NCBI GenBank assembly: GCA_043755815.1 | Contig: JAYUSF010000288.1 | Location: 1 to 11,737 of the forward strand | Direction: 5' to 3' | DNA length: 11,737 nucleotides | From: CAIWAH01 sp043755815 | GTDB taxonomy: Bacteria; Verrucomicrobiota; Verrucomicrobiia; Limisphaerales; UBA9464 | Shown here: piece by piece, positions 1-6,849 of the stretch | Layout: every line of letters starts with the position of its first letter | How positions within the stretch are numbered: position 1 is the first letter of the stretch | Made by a program: the position numbers and the translations under genes | The notes under the pieces: generated by a model | The model's database searches: none | What the model was told of the DNA's origin: nothing | What the model saw: the letters and a program-made list of their open reading frames with translations, nothing else

Positions 1-75
1 AAGACCCATTGCTACACCAAAAAGCTGGCCAACCTCGCCGCCAGCATCCTCCTCTACCTGCTCAAAAAAACGTAA
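1..75 (+). CDS. C-terminal 24 residues of a cut-off ORF, probably a transposase
   Basis: An open frame runs from the first base to a TAA stop at 73-75 and ends in a lysine-rich, hydrophobic tail (KLANLAASILLYLLKKT). Too little is present to identify a family from sequence alone. Context suggests an insertion-sequence transposase: the frame stops about 30 bp before an abrupt change from AT-rich to GC-rich DNA, and that change lies inside another gene (the minus-strand DUF885 gene), which is how the right end of an IS looks. A short basic-hydrophobic tail like this is common in DDE transposases, but that is only compatible, not diagnostic. It could also be any other gene tail. Confidence 0.5.
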   Translation, partial: KTHCYTKKLANLAASILLYLLKKT

Positions 76-106
76 TCAATACCTATTGAGCAATCCCTAA
101 AAACAG
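1..106 (+). mobile_element. Probable right end of an insertion sequence
   Basis: The first ~106 bases are clearly more AT-rich than the following 11 kb. They contain an ORF tail and then about 31 bp of non-coding sequence ending in CCTAAAAACAG. Read from the edge inward on the minus strand, this end is CTGTTTTTAGGGATTGCTC. The DUF885 reading frame is intact and conserved up to its Asp-Pro-Gly-Tyr motif at 107-118 and is then lost, so the junction is at about 106/107. IS10 and IS50 of the IS4 family also have ends that start with CTG, which is weak support. The left end, terminal inverted repeat and target duplication lie outside the window, so family and exact boundary are unknown. Confidence 0.55.
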
Positions 107-1677
107 TAGCCGGGGTCGAAGGTGCCACGCACTGCCTCCGCCCGCGCGGGCTGAGTTTCGTAATGGGCGTTTTCGACAAAGAAGCGGGTCGCTTCGTCCA
201 CGCTCATGCCGTCGCAGTGCAGTTTTACCGCGCAGCAGAGCCGGCAGAGGCGGAGGAGGGCCTCGCTGGATTGGGCAAGGCGATACTTCGCCGCGCGGAT
301 CTGCTGTTCGCGAGTGGGGGGCGCCGAAACGGGATCGGGCCCGGCATAACCCTCATCGAGCACCATCTGTTCGGTGTAGTGCGCCCAGCCCTCGATGAAA
401 GCGTAGCTCCCGAAAACCTTGGCGGCGGTCGAAGCTTCGGAGGCATTGAGCGCCAGAAACTGCACGTAGTGTCCGGGGTAGGCTTCGTGGATGCTGACGA
501 CATCGGTGGTGTAGTAGTTGAACGCCGTGAGCCACTCGTCCTTCTGCTGGGCGGTCCATTCCGGCTCGGTCGGCGTGACGTAATAGATGGCCTCGGTCGC
601 TCTGGTTTCGAAGGGGCCCGGCGTGTCCATGGAGGCGAACGAAGTGGCCCGGAAGGGCGGAAGTGTTTCCTCAACCTTGGCGCGGACCTCGCTCGGGAAG
701 GTGACCAGCCGGCGATCGACGACGAATTGCCGGATGGCTTCCAGATTGCGGCGCGTATCTGGGAGCAGGCTCTGCTCGGTCGGGTGCTCGGCCTTGACCT
801 TCGCGGCGACCTCGGCTGGCGGCAGGGTCGGGTTGATGACGCGGGCCGCGTCGGCAAAGCGCCGCTGCTCGGCTTGAAGTTCCCTCTGACCAACCTTCAG
901 CACTTCGGCCGGCGAAAGCTCGATCATTTCAGAGCGCAGCATGCGGGCGAAGCCGGCACGGCCGAGGGCGAAACGGTTGTCGGCCGAGGGCAGGCGATCG
1001 GTTTCCAGCCACTTTGCGAACGCATGGAGTTCCCGGACGGCGGCCGCATTGGCGACGGCAAATTCACCGGCTGTCTCCCGCCGGGTTGCCCTTTGGGCGA
1101 CCGCAGCGACGTCCTTTTCCAGAAAGGAGGCGGTGCCTTCGGCCATTTGAACCGCGGTTTCGATCCACGGTTTTGGGAGCCTGGCTTCAAGGGCGACGCG
1201 GGCCGCCTGGAAGAATTCCGGAGCGGCCTTCAGGAGGGCAGTGATGTCCCGGACGCGTTCATCCAGCGGCTTCCAATCGCGCTTGAGGTAGATGCTCACG
1301 TCGAACGCGCCGACGTAGAACATCGGGTTGCGTTGGGGCGAACGGAATTCGTCCAGCGCGATGTGTTCCGTCTCGACCTGCCGGTGAACGAGGGCGAGGT
1401 CCCGGCGGAGTCCGGGAGAATCGGCGGCAACGAGTTCTGGGCGCAGCGAAACCGCCCGCTTCAGGACGGCATGATCTGCGTCGACGGCCGCGCGGGTGGG
1501 CACAACGAATCGGCCGTCGAATTCATGCCAACCAAGGGCAACGCCAGTCAGCGGGCGCGTGGCATGGTATTCCGCGATGAAACGCTCGATCTCGCTCGCC
1601 AACCGGTCCGGCGGGTGGGTCCGGTGGGCACACGACGACAGGAGGCCCAGCAGGCCGAGCAGGAGGCGGCGTTTCAT
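97..1677 (-). CDS. DUF885 family lipoprotein (putative metallohydrolase), C-terminus truncated
   Basis: The predicted product is 526 residues. The chosen ATG at 1677 gives a lipoprotein signal (MKRRLLLGLLGLLSSC, lipobox LSSC, Cys16); the longer frame upstream has no signal peptide and runs through the intergenic region. The C-terminal half carries the DUF885 (COG4805) hallmarks: HEAYPGH at 397-403, a zinc-ligand-like HExxxxH motif, and EGWAHYTEQ at 429-437. Members are uncharacterised and thought to be metal-dependent hydrolases or peptidases; the lipobox places this one on the outside of the cell membrane. The protein ends at DPGYCF. In full-length relatives DPGY is normally followed by a conserved Tyr-Thr-Leu-Gly-Lys segment and some 40-50 more residues. 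Here the stop TAG comes from the AT-rich insertion-sequence end, so the gene is very probably broken although its metal-binding motifs survive. It is divergent from the AraC-type gene. Confidence 0.9.
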   Translation of the reverse strand: MKRRLLLGLLGLLSSCAHRTHPPDRLASEIERFIAEYHATRPLTGVALGWHEFDGRFVVPTRAAVDADHAVLKRAVSLRPELVAADSPGLRRDLALVHRQVETEHIALDEFRSPQRNPMFYVGAFDVSIYLKRDWKPLDERVRDITALLKAAPEFFQAARVALEARLPKPWIETAVQMAEGTASFLEKDVAAVAQRATRRETAGEFAVANAAAVRELHAFAKWLETDRLPSADNRFALGRAGFARMLRSEMIELSPAEVLKVGQRELQAEQRRFADAARVINPTLPPAEVAAKVKAEHPTEQSLLPDTRRNLEAIRQFVVDRRLVTFPSEVRAKVEETLPPFRATSFASMDTPGPFETRATEAIYYVTPTEPEWTAQQKDEWLTAFNYYTTDVVSIHEAYPGHYVQFLALNASEASTAAKVFGSYAFIEGWAHYTEQMVLDEGYAGPDPVSAPPTREQQIRAAKYRLAQSSEALLRLCRLCCAVKLHCDGMSVDEATRFFVENAHYETQPARAEAVRGTFDPGYCF

Positions 1678-1726
1678 GCGTGGGAATCTAGCGCGACCGA
1701 TCAGCGCAGGGAATGCCGGAGGCAAT

Positions 1727-1754
1727 TTGACGACAGTTGACAGCAATCGATCGA
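1727..1754. promoter_or_regulatory. Candidate operator: TTGAC direct repeats and TCGATCGA palindrome
   Basis: The 127-bp divergent region between the DUF885 gene and the AraC-type gene holds two TTGAC copies at 1727-1731 and 1737-1741. Their spacing is exactly 10 bp, one helical turn. The palindrome TCGATCGA follows at 1747-1754. AraC-family proteins usually bind direct repeats on one face of the helix, so this is a possible autoregulatory site. No convincing promoter hexamer pair was found on either strand, and the repeats are short enough to occur by chance. Confidence 0.2.
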
Positions 1755-1804
1755 CGGCAGCCGCCATTGCCCATCCGGGAAACGCTGCGTAGCTTGGGCT
1801 TCCT

Positions 1805-2806
1805 GTGGCAAAGCCACCCCCATCCTCGTCCTTTCCCGCCGGCACCGAAGCCGCCTTATGGCGGGGAGTCGGAGCCCGGTGGCGGCAACTGTTTGGGGAT
1901 TTTAACCGCCTTGGCATCAGCTTCGAGTGGCATGAACTGGGTGGCGGCCGCGATATCGACTGGGCGCCAAGTTTTCATCCGGACAGTGTCGAACTGTGCC
2001 TGAATCTTTCCGGCCTGGCCGAGGTGCAGGCAGGCGATGCCGTGGCGAGGTTTACCGCCGGGACGGCGGGTTTCTATCTCCGGGCGCAATCGTCACTCAA
2101 CGCCCGCCGTTTGGCCGGTCCCGAACATCAGTTCATTACGGTCGAGTATTCCTCCGCATTTCTGGAGAAGCATTTGGGTGATGGGGTTGCTGATGTCCAT
2201 CCGCTGATTCGCCGCGCGCGCGAAGACAGCACGGGACGACTGTCCGGGGTGGGCCCAGTGGAGTCGTTAAGCGCCCGGCAACGAGAGCTGGTGGTGTCGT
2301 TACGGCAGCCTCCTGTCTTGGCGAGTGCCCAGGCGCTGTGGTTTCAAGCCAAGGCAGTGGAATTGATGGGAGAGTTTTTCTTTCAGCCGCCTTCGCAGGA
2401 CGAGCTCTTTTGCCACCGGCATCAACGGGTCGCACGCGATCGGATTGATCAGGCTGCGGCCATCCTGCGCCGGAATCTGGTCAGTCCGCCAACCCTGCAT
2501 GAAATCGGACGCGAGGTCGGCTGCAGTCCGTTTTACCTCAGCCGGACTTTTTCGAAGGAGAAAGGGCAGACCATCCCCCAGTTTGTCCGCCAACTCCGAC
2601 TGGAGCGCGCGGCGGAACTTTTGCGGTCCGGAGATCATAACGTGACGGAGGTGGCCCTGGAGGTGGGCTACAACAGTTTGAGCCATTTCAGCCAGGCCTT
2701 TCACCGGCATTTTGGCTGTTGTCCCGGACTTTATCCGATGGCGACCCCGACCCAGCGTAGCCTCAGCGCGCTCGCCCGATCAAAGGCGTCGCAGACACCA
2801 ATCTAG
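1805..2806 (+). CDS. AraC-family transcriptional regulator
   Basis: The predicted product is 333 residues. An N-terminal sensing region of about 200 residues, probably a cupin-like fold, is followed by a C-terminal AraC DNA-binding domain of about 105 residues. That domain has two helix-turn-helix units: one around 229-252 (LHEIGREVGCSPFYLSRTFS) and one around 278-303 (VTEVALEVGYNSLSHFSQAF), the second being the conserved AraC signature. The start is GTG at 1805: an in-frame TAG at 1790-1792 rules out anything further upstream and no good in-frame ATG follows. There is no clear Shine-Dalgarno site. The effector is not recognisable. The segment QAKAVELMGEFFF before the DNA-binding domain resembles the linker of PchR-like siderophore regulators, but this is a weak hint. 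Likely targets are its neighbours or itself. The 3' end overlaps the convergent HETTH membrane protein gene by 27 bp. Confidence 0.9.
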   Translation: MAKPPPSSSFPAGTEAALWRGVGARWRQLFGDFNRLGISFEWHELGGGRDIDWAPSFHPDSVELCLNLSGLAEVQAGDAVARFTAGTAGFYLRAQSSLNARRLAGPEHQFITVEYSSAFLEKHLGDGVADVHPLIRRAREDSTGRLSGVGPVESLSARQRELVVSLRQPPVLASAQALWFQAKAVELMGEFFFQPPSQDELFCHRHQRVARDRIDQAAAILRRNLVSPPTLHEIGREVGCSPFYLSRTFSKEKGQTIPQFVRQLRLERAAELLRSGDHNVTEVALEVGYNSLSHFSQAFHRHFGCCPGLYPMATPTQRSLSALARSKASQTPI

Positions 2807-3397
2807 CAACCGGCCGGTTTCCTCCCAACCCGCCATCAGACCGGCGAGGGGACTGCTGCCGGAAATCAACGGTGGCATTGCCAGCAGCAGCACCAGCGCA
2901 TTGCCAAGCCAGATCACGATGGCGGAAAAAACCGGACCTTCCTGAACGATGTCCGGCTGTCGGATTCGGAGAACGTAAGCCGTCAGGGTCAGATGAAAGG
3001 CGTAGGTCAGACCGAGCCCGGCGTAGAACACGGGGGAATCGGCCTCCCAATGCCAGATGAACCGTCCGGCACAGAACCCGGCCACCCAGATCAGGGAGTA
3101 GAGGGGGAAGAAATACGGGGCCAGGGTGATCAATGGGTTGGTTTTGGAGACGAGAACGTGCCCGCCGCCAGGGGATATTTTCATGGATCGCACGCGACCA
3201 CCGCAGAGCAGCGTCCAGAGTGCGTGGGTGGTTTCGTGGCCAACGACGTAGGCCCAAAGCGGTTTGGGTAGCAAAGCAAAGGCGACCAGCCAAAGTGCGG
3301 CCCCGCCCAAGCAGGCGGCTCCAGCATCGGATAAATTATGCACCCTTCGCAGCGCGGCTAACGCGGCACCAGTAAACCCAAAACAAAATGGCAGCAT
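2780..3397 (-). CDS. M50B-like integral membrane metalloprotease
   Basis: The predicted product is 205 residues from the ATG at 3397; a TTG at 3436 would add 13 residues (MFRSALRHLAAIL) and is also possible. Neither start has a good ribosome site. The protein is mostly hydrophobic, with about five membrane segments. The motif HETTH (54-58 from the ATG), followed by ALWTLLCGGRVRSMKIS, matches the zinc-binding helix and Gly-Gly-Arg-Val turn of the peptidase M50B-like family, intramembrane proteases related to site-2 protease and SpoIVFB. An Asn-Pro in KTNPLITLAPYFFPLYSL and the Asp in RQPDIVQEG are candidates for the third metal ligand, but which one is used cannot be told. The substrate is unknown; no anti-sigma factor lies nearby. 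It is separated from the upstream repeat-protein gene by an intrinsic terminator, so it needs its own promoter, and its 3' end overlaps the convergent AraC gene. Confidence 0.82.
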   Translation of the reverse strand: MLPFCFGFTGAALAALRRVHNLSDAGAACLGGAALWLVAFALLPKPLWAYVVGHETTHALWTLLCGGRVRSMKISPGGGHVLVSKTNPLITLAPYFFPLYSLIWVAGFCAGRFIWHWEADSPVFYAGLGLTYAFHLTLTAYVLRIRQPDIVQEGPVFSAIVIWLGNALVLLLAMPPLISGSSPLAGLMAGWEETGRLLDWCLRRL

Positions 3398-3447
3398 TAG
3401 AATCGCCGCCAGATGTCTGAGCGCGGAGCGGAACAAGCGAAGGGATA

Positions 3448-3481
3448 ATAAAAAAGCCTGCTTCGTAAGAAGCAGGCTTTT
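3448..3481 (-). terminator. Rho-independent terminator of the repeat-protein gene
   Basis: A perfect 13-bp inverted repeat has arms AAAAGCCTGCTTC at 3452-3464 and its complement at 3469-3481, with a 4-base loop. On the minus strand the hairpin is followed by TTTTTTATTATC. It starts 20 bp past the stop of the alanine-rich repeat gene and ends just before the start region of the HETTH membrane protein. It therefore separates two transcription units. The plus-strand side has only a short T run, so it acts mainly for leftward transcription. Confidence 0.92.
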
Positions 3482-3500
3482 GAGGATCGGCTAAAGCTGA

Positions 3501-4082
3501 TCAGGGACGATCGTCGCCAGCTCCGGCCTTGCTGTAAACTTGTTGGCCGACTGTAACACCAGGCTCCTGGCTAACGGTGCCGCCAGTAATCGCTGCCGCG
3601 CTGGCTTCAACCGCCCGACGGCCCTTAACGACTGCAACTTCCCGTTCAAACGCAGCGGCGCGGGTCGGCATTTTGACGCTGGCTACAGCCACGGCCTTAT
3701 CGGCGTAGGCAGGGGCGCCTTCGGCGGCGGCCGCAAGGATCGTCAGCGCGCTCTGGGGAGCAGCGTCGAGGGCGGCGGTGACAACCGCTTCGGTTGACTC
3801 CGGGGACACCTTCAAGACGGAAACAATCACGGTTCCAACGGTCGAGGGATGCGCCTTGATTGCGGCAGTAACGGCCGCAACGGCAACTTCGGTCTTGGAT
3901 TCTTTGCTCGCCGCCGCCACGAGCTTGGCAGCCTTGTTCGAAACATCGACCACCTTGGCGGCCAAGATGGTCTTCGAAATCGCGGCAGTTTGGGACTGGG
4001 AAAGTGCGAAAGCGGGTGATAGGGCGAGCATGGAGCCCGTAACAGCAGCAAACACAACAGACTTCACGGAGTTGGTCTTCAT
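3501..4082 (-). CDS. Secreted alanine-rich protein with 15-residue repeats, function unknown
   Basis: The predicted product is 193 residues. The start is the ATG at 4082; a TTG two codons earlier is possible. A clean signal peptide ends at SPAFA (residues 22-26), so the mature protein is exported. The mature part is about one third alanine with much valine. Prolines recur at 79, 94, 109, 124 and 139, exactly 15 residues apart, each opening a repeat with hydrophobic positions near the middle and end. A related unit without the proline precedes them at 64-78. This suggests a stack of short helices, each started by a proline. The last ~40 residues are Gly- and charge-rich and probably disordered. 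I do not recognise a family. A sigma70-like promoter lies upstream and a strong terminator downstream, so it is a single-gene unit and possibly well expressed. Confidence 0.82.
   Translation of the reverse strand: MKTNSVKSVVFAAVTGSMLALSPAFALSQSQTAAISKTILAAKVVDVSNKAAKLVAAASKESKTEVAVAAVTAAIKAHPSTVGTVIVSVLKVSPESTEAVVTAALDAAPQSALTILAAAAEGAPAYADKAVAVASVKMPTRAAAFEREVAVVKGRRAVEASAAAITGGTVSQEPGVTVGQQVYSKAGAGDDRP
3624..3848 (-). repeat. Five 45-bp (15-residue) coding repeats
   Basis: Within the alanine-rich secreted protein, residues 79-153 divide into five units of exactly 15 residues: PSTVGTVIVSVLKVS, PESTEAVVTAALDAA, PQSALTILAAAAEGA, PAYADKAVAVASVKM and PTRAAAFEREVAVVK. The fixed features are the first proline and small or hydrophobic residues at positions 7-8 and 11-12. 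Identity between units is low, so the repetition is old or maintained by structure. The first three units are the clearest; the last is marginal. Confidence 0.6.
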
Positions 4083-4119
4083 TTTCAAATTGCTTGGATA
4101 TGGTTAATCGCGCTGAGGT

Positions 4120-4148
4120 CGTATTGCGAAAAAATGACGGGCCGTCAA
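4120..4148 (-). promoter_or_regulatory. Sigma70-like promoter for the repeat-protein gene
   Basis: On the minus strand TTGACG (4148-4143) is followed after 17 bp by AATACG (4125-4120), 38 bp upstream of the ATG at 4082. The -35 box matches five of six consensus bases and the -10 box three of six. The spacer includes a T-run. The region is locally AT-rich in an otherwise GC-rich window, as expected for a promoter. Confidence 0.45.
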
Positions 4149-4213
4149 CCTTTTGTTTTGGCTGAAGTCGTCGGTCAGAAGGACTTTGCATTGAAAAATT
4201 ACGCACGCGGGTG

Positions 4214-4229
4214 CGAGTTGTCTAACTCG
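4214..4229. promoter_or_regulatory. Inverted repeat in the divergent region, possible operator
   Basis: CGAGTT and AACTCG form a perfect 6-bp inverted repeat around GTCT. It lies between the minus-strand repeat-protein promoter and the start of the MFS gene. There is no T-run, so it is not a terminator. It could be a regulator site or chance; nothing links it to a known protein. Confidence 0.2.
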
Positions 4230-4309
4230 AATTGCCGGCACTCTCACCTTGTTCGGACGGCCCTGCCTCGCCTAGGCTCCGCTCCCGAAAGCTACCGCCT
4301 GTATCCGCC

Positions 4310-5641
4310 ATGAATTCCTCCCCCCGTTTCAAGTTGTTCCTGATGATGGTGCTCGAGTTCTTCATCTGGGGCGCCTGGTTGCCGCTGATCTTCGGTTATT
4401 TGCCGAGCCTCGGGTTCTCGCCGGGACAGCAGTCCATGATCCTGAACGCCTTCCCGGTGGCCTCCATCGTGGGCATGTTCTTCAGCAACCAGTGGGCGGA
4501 CCGCAAATTCGCGGCGGAGAAGTTCCTCGCCTTCTCCCATCTGGTCGGGGGCCTGGCGATCTTGGGCTGCGGTTTCACGCGGGACTTCACCAGCTTCTTC
4601 CTGCTGATGCTCGTGCACTGCCTGCTCTACGTGCCGACCATCTCGATCACCAACTCGATCGCGTTCGCCAACATGAAGGATCCGGCCAAGGAATTCGGCA
4701 TCGTCCGCATGGGTGGCACCATCGGTTGGATCCTGGCCGCCTGGCCCTTCACCTTCATCTTTGTCAACTGGGAGGCCGTGAACGCCGCCAACCCGGTGGG
4801 CATCGCCAAATGGTTTGAAGCCGTCTTCAGCCATCCGTTGTCGGGCGATGCCGCCAAGGCTGCCACGCGTTGGACCTTCATCGTCGCGGGGTTGGCGTCG
4901 CTCGCGCTCGCCGGATTCAGTTTCCTGCTGCCCCACACGCCGCCCAAGAAAGCCGCTGCCGGAGCCGGCGAGAACTTGGCGTGGCTCGAAGCGATGAAGC
5001 TGCTCAAACACCCGTTTGTGCTGGTGCTCTGGCTGGTCACGTTCGTCGATTCGTTCGTCCACAACTGCTACTTCAATTGGACCGGCGTCTTCCTTGGCAC
5101 CCCGGTCGCCGCCGGCGGCGTGGGCATCGCCGCCCCATGGATCACGCCGATCATGAGCATCGGCCAGATCGCCGAAATCCTCACCATGTTCGTCCTCGGT
5201 GCGACGCTGAAGAAGCTCGGTTGGCGGACCACCATGATCGTCGGCATCTTGGGCCATGCGGCCCGGTTCGCGGTGTATTCCTTCGTTCCGGACAGTGCGG
5301 GGGCGATCATCCTGATCCAGGTGCTGCATGGCATCTGCTACGCGTTCTTCTTCGCCACGGTTTACATCTTCGTGGATGCCTATTTCCCGAAGGACATCCG
5401 CTCCAGCGCCCAAGGCCTCTTTAACCTCCAGATCCTCGGCATCGGCGCGCTGGTGGCGAACTCGATCTGCCCCTGGCTGATGCAGTCGGTCTACACGGTG
5501 AACGGGGTCGTGAACTTCAAGGGGCTGTTCCTGGTGCCGTTGGTCGTTGCCTCGGCGGCCGCAGTGGCTTTGGCCCTGTTCTTCCACCCGCCCAAGAGCA
5601 CGGAAGCCACCGCCGGTCCCGGCAGCGCACCGGCTCACTGA
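4310..5641 (+). CDS. MFS transporter, nucleoside:H+ symporter (NHS) type
   Basis: The predicted product is 443 residues from ATG 4310. An earlier frame start at 4232 would add 26 polar residues with no family support, whereas MNSSPRFKLFLMMVLEFFIW is a natural start right before the first helix. About twelve membrane helices are visible, with a central cytoplasmic linker near 209-230. WADRK at 62-66 fits the MFS loop 2-3 motif, and RMGGTIGW at 133-140 and LHGICYAFFF at 339-348 fit the NHS family (NupG/XapB relatives). Known members import nucleosides with protons. Many relatives in planctomycetes and verrucomicrobia sit beside sugar isomerases and dehydrogenases, so the substrate here may instead be a sugar or glycoside. 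A strong terminator follows, so the next gene is not simply co-transcribed. Confidence 0.87.
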   Translation: MNSSPRFKLFLMMVLEFFIWGAWLPLIFGYLPSLGFSPGQQSMILNAFPVASIVGMFFSNQWADRKFAAEKFLAFSHLVGGLAILGCGFTRDFTSFFLLMLVHCLLYVPTISITNSIAFANMKDPAKEFGIVRMGGTIGWILAAWPFTFIFVNWEAVNAANPVGIAKWFEAVFSHPLSGDAAKAATRWTFIVAGLASLALAGFSFLLPHTPPKKAAAGAGENLAWLEAMKLLKHPFVLVLWLVTFVDSFVHNCYFNWTGVFLGTPVAAGGVGIAAPWITPIMSIGQIAEILTMFVLGATLKKLGWRTTMIVGILGHAARFAVYSFVPDSAGAIILIQVLHGICYAFFFATVYIFVDAYFPKDIRSSAQGLFNLQILGIGALVANSICPWLMQSVYTVNGVVNFKGLFLVPLVVASAAAVALALFFHPPKSTEATAGPGSAPAH

Positions 5642-5665
5642 GTGGGAGTGGGCTTGGATTCGAGG

Positions 5666-5696
5666 GGGCCGCGTGCATGCGCGGCCCTTTTGTTTT
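5666..5696 (+). terminator. Rho-independent terminator of the MFS transporter
   Basis: An 8-bp perfect GC stem, GGGCCGCG at 5666-5673 pairing with CGCGGCCC at 5680-5687, encloses TGCATG and is followed by TTTTGTTTTC. It lies 24 bp past the MFS stop codon. Confidence 0.88.
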
Positions 5697-5812
5697 CTGG
5701 CGGTCATTCTCCGGTTGGCCTCTTCACCACTCCTGTCCGGGAGGGCTAACTTGGGCGAATTCGGATTTTGCCTCGCGCCGCGGGCAGCGCATCCTGTCTG
5801 GAAAGCTCCCCG

Positions 5813-6784
5813 ATGAAACCAGCCCTGTCCCGCCGCCAGTTCCTCGCCCGCACATCGGCCTTTGGCGCCCTGCTCGCAGCCGGTTGCGCCTACGATCCTC
5901 AGCACGCCGGTCCGCTGGTCCGCACCCGCAGTTCCGCGAATCCCGGAGCGACCCCTCGGCACCGCCGGGCGTTCGAGATCAGCCTCGCCGAGTGGTCCTA
6001 CCACAAGGCGATCTTCGGGAAAAAGATGACCCACCTCGACTTCCCGGTCGTCGCCCGGCGCGACCACGGCCTCGCAGCCATTGAACTGGTCAACCAGTTC
6101 TTCATGGATAAGGCCACGAACCAAGCCTACCTCGCGGACTTCAAGGGGCGCTGCGCCGGCGAAGGTGTCGCCATCAAGCTCATCATGTGCGACGGCGAGG
6201 GTGCCCTTGGCGACCCCGATGCCGGCAAGCGCCGCCGGTCGGTGGAAAACCACCACAAGTGGGCCGACGCGGCGAAGTTCTTCGGCTGCCACAGCATCCG
6301 CGTGAATGCCGAAACCAACGATGTCGGTTCGCCCGACGAGCAGCAGCAGCGCGCTGCCGACGGTCTGGCGCAACTCGCCGAATACTGCGGCAAACTGGGC
6401 CTCAACTGCATCGTGGAGAACCACGGCCACCTCAGCTCCAACGGCAAGTGGCTTGCCGGGGTCATGCGCCTGGTCGGCCGCCCCAACTGCGGCACGCTGC
6501 CCGACTTCGGCAATTTCCAGATCCGTCCCGGCGTCACCTACGACCGCTACGAAGGCGTGGCCGAGATGATGCCGTTCGCCAAGGCCGTGAGCGCCAAGAG
6601 CTACGACTTCGACGCGGCCGGCAACTGCCTTGAGACGGACTACCACCGCATGATGAAGATCGTGTTGGCCGCCGGCTACCACGGCTGGCTCGGCATCGAA
6701 TACGAGGGCGAGACGCTCGGCGAACGCGAAGGCGTTGAGAAAACCCGGCTCCTGCTGGAACGCATCCGGGACGCGCAGGGCTGA
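5813..6784 (+). CDS. Tat-exported lipoprotein, sugar phosphate isomerase/epimerase (TIM barrel)
   Basis: The predicted product is 323 residues. ATG 5813 has a plausible ribosome site (GGAAAG, 5800-5805, 7-base spacing) and begins a twin-arginine signal, SRRQFLA at 6-12, followed by lipobox LAAGC (Cys25). A frame extension to 5768 would bury this signal. Residues ~52-320 match the xylose-isomerase-like / AP endonuclease 2 TIM-barrel family. Candidate metal ligands are Glu202 (IVENHGH), Asp231 (LPDFGNF) and Glu296 (GIEYEGE). The histidine commonly present on the intervening strand appears as Lys-Ser-Tyr (AKSYDFD, 261-267). The Tat signal implies folding, probably with metal, before export. Relatives isomerise or epimerise keto-sugars or hydroxypyruvate-like compounds; the substrate here is unknown. 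Its position behind an NHS transporter suggests carbohydrate use. Confidence 0.88.
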   Translation: MKPALSRRQFLARTSAFGALLAAGCAYDPQHAGPLVRTRSSANPGATPRHRRAFEISLAEWSYHKAIFGKKMTHLDFPVVARRDHGLAAIELVNQFFMDKATNQAYLADFKGRCAGEGVAIKLIMCDGEGALGDPDAGKRRRSVENHHKWADAAKFFGCHSIRVNAETNDVGSPDEQQQRAADGLAQLAEYCGKLGLNCIVENHGHLSSNGKWLAGVMRLVGRPNCGTLPDFGNFQIRPGVTYDRYEGVAEMMPFAKAVSAKSYDFDAAGNCLETDYHRMMKIVLAAGYHGWLGIEYEGETLGEREGVEKTRLLLERIRDAQG

Positions 6785-6849
6785 ACTTCTTGGCAAAGGC
6801 TTGCGTGCCGGCGGGCCGCCAGCGACATCATCCCGGCTCCAGCCGCTCC

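Noticed and set aside
163..1740. A 525-codon plus-strand frame opposite the DUF885 gene
   Set aside because: The minus strand has clear DUF885 motifs and a lipoprotein signal; the plus-strand frame has none.
4249..4278. TTGTTC and TAGGCT as a promoter for the MFS gene
   Set aside because: Only three of six bases match in each box and the spacer is 18; too weak to list.
6789..6803. Possible sigma54 promoter TTGGCAAAGGCTTGCG upstream of the NtrC-type gene
   Set aside because: It resembles the -24/-12 consensus, but GG and GC are separated by 9 bases instead of the strictly required 10.
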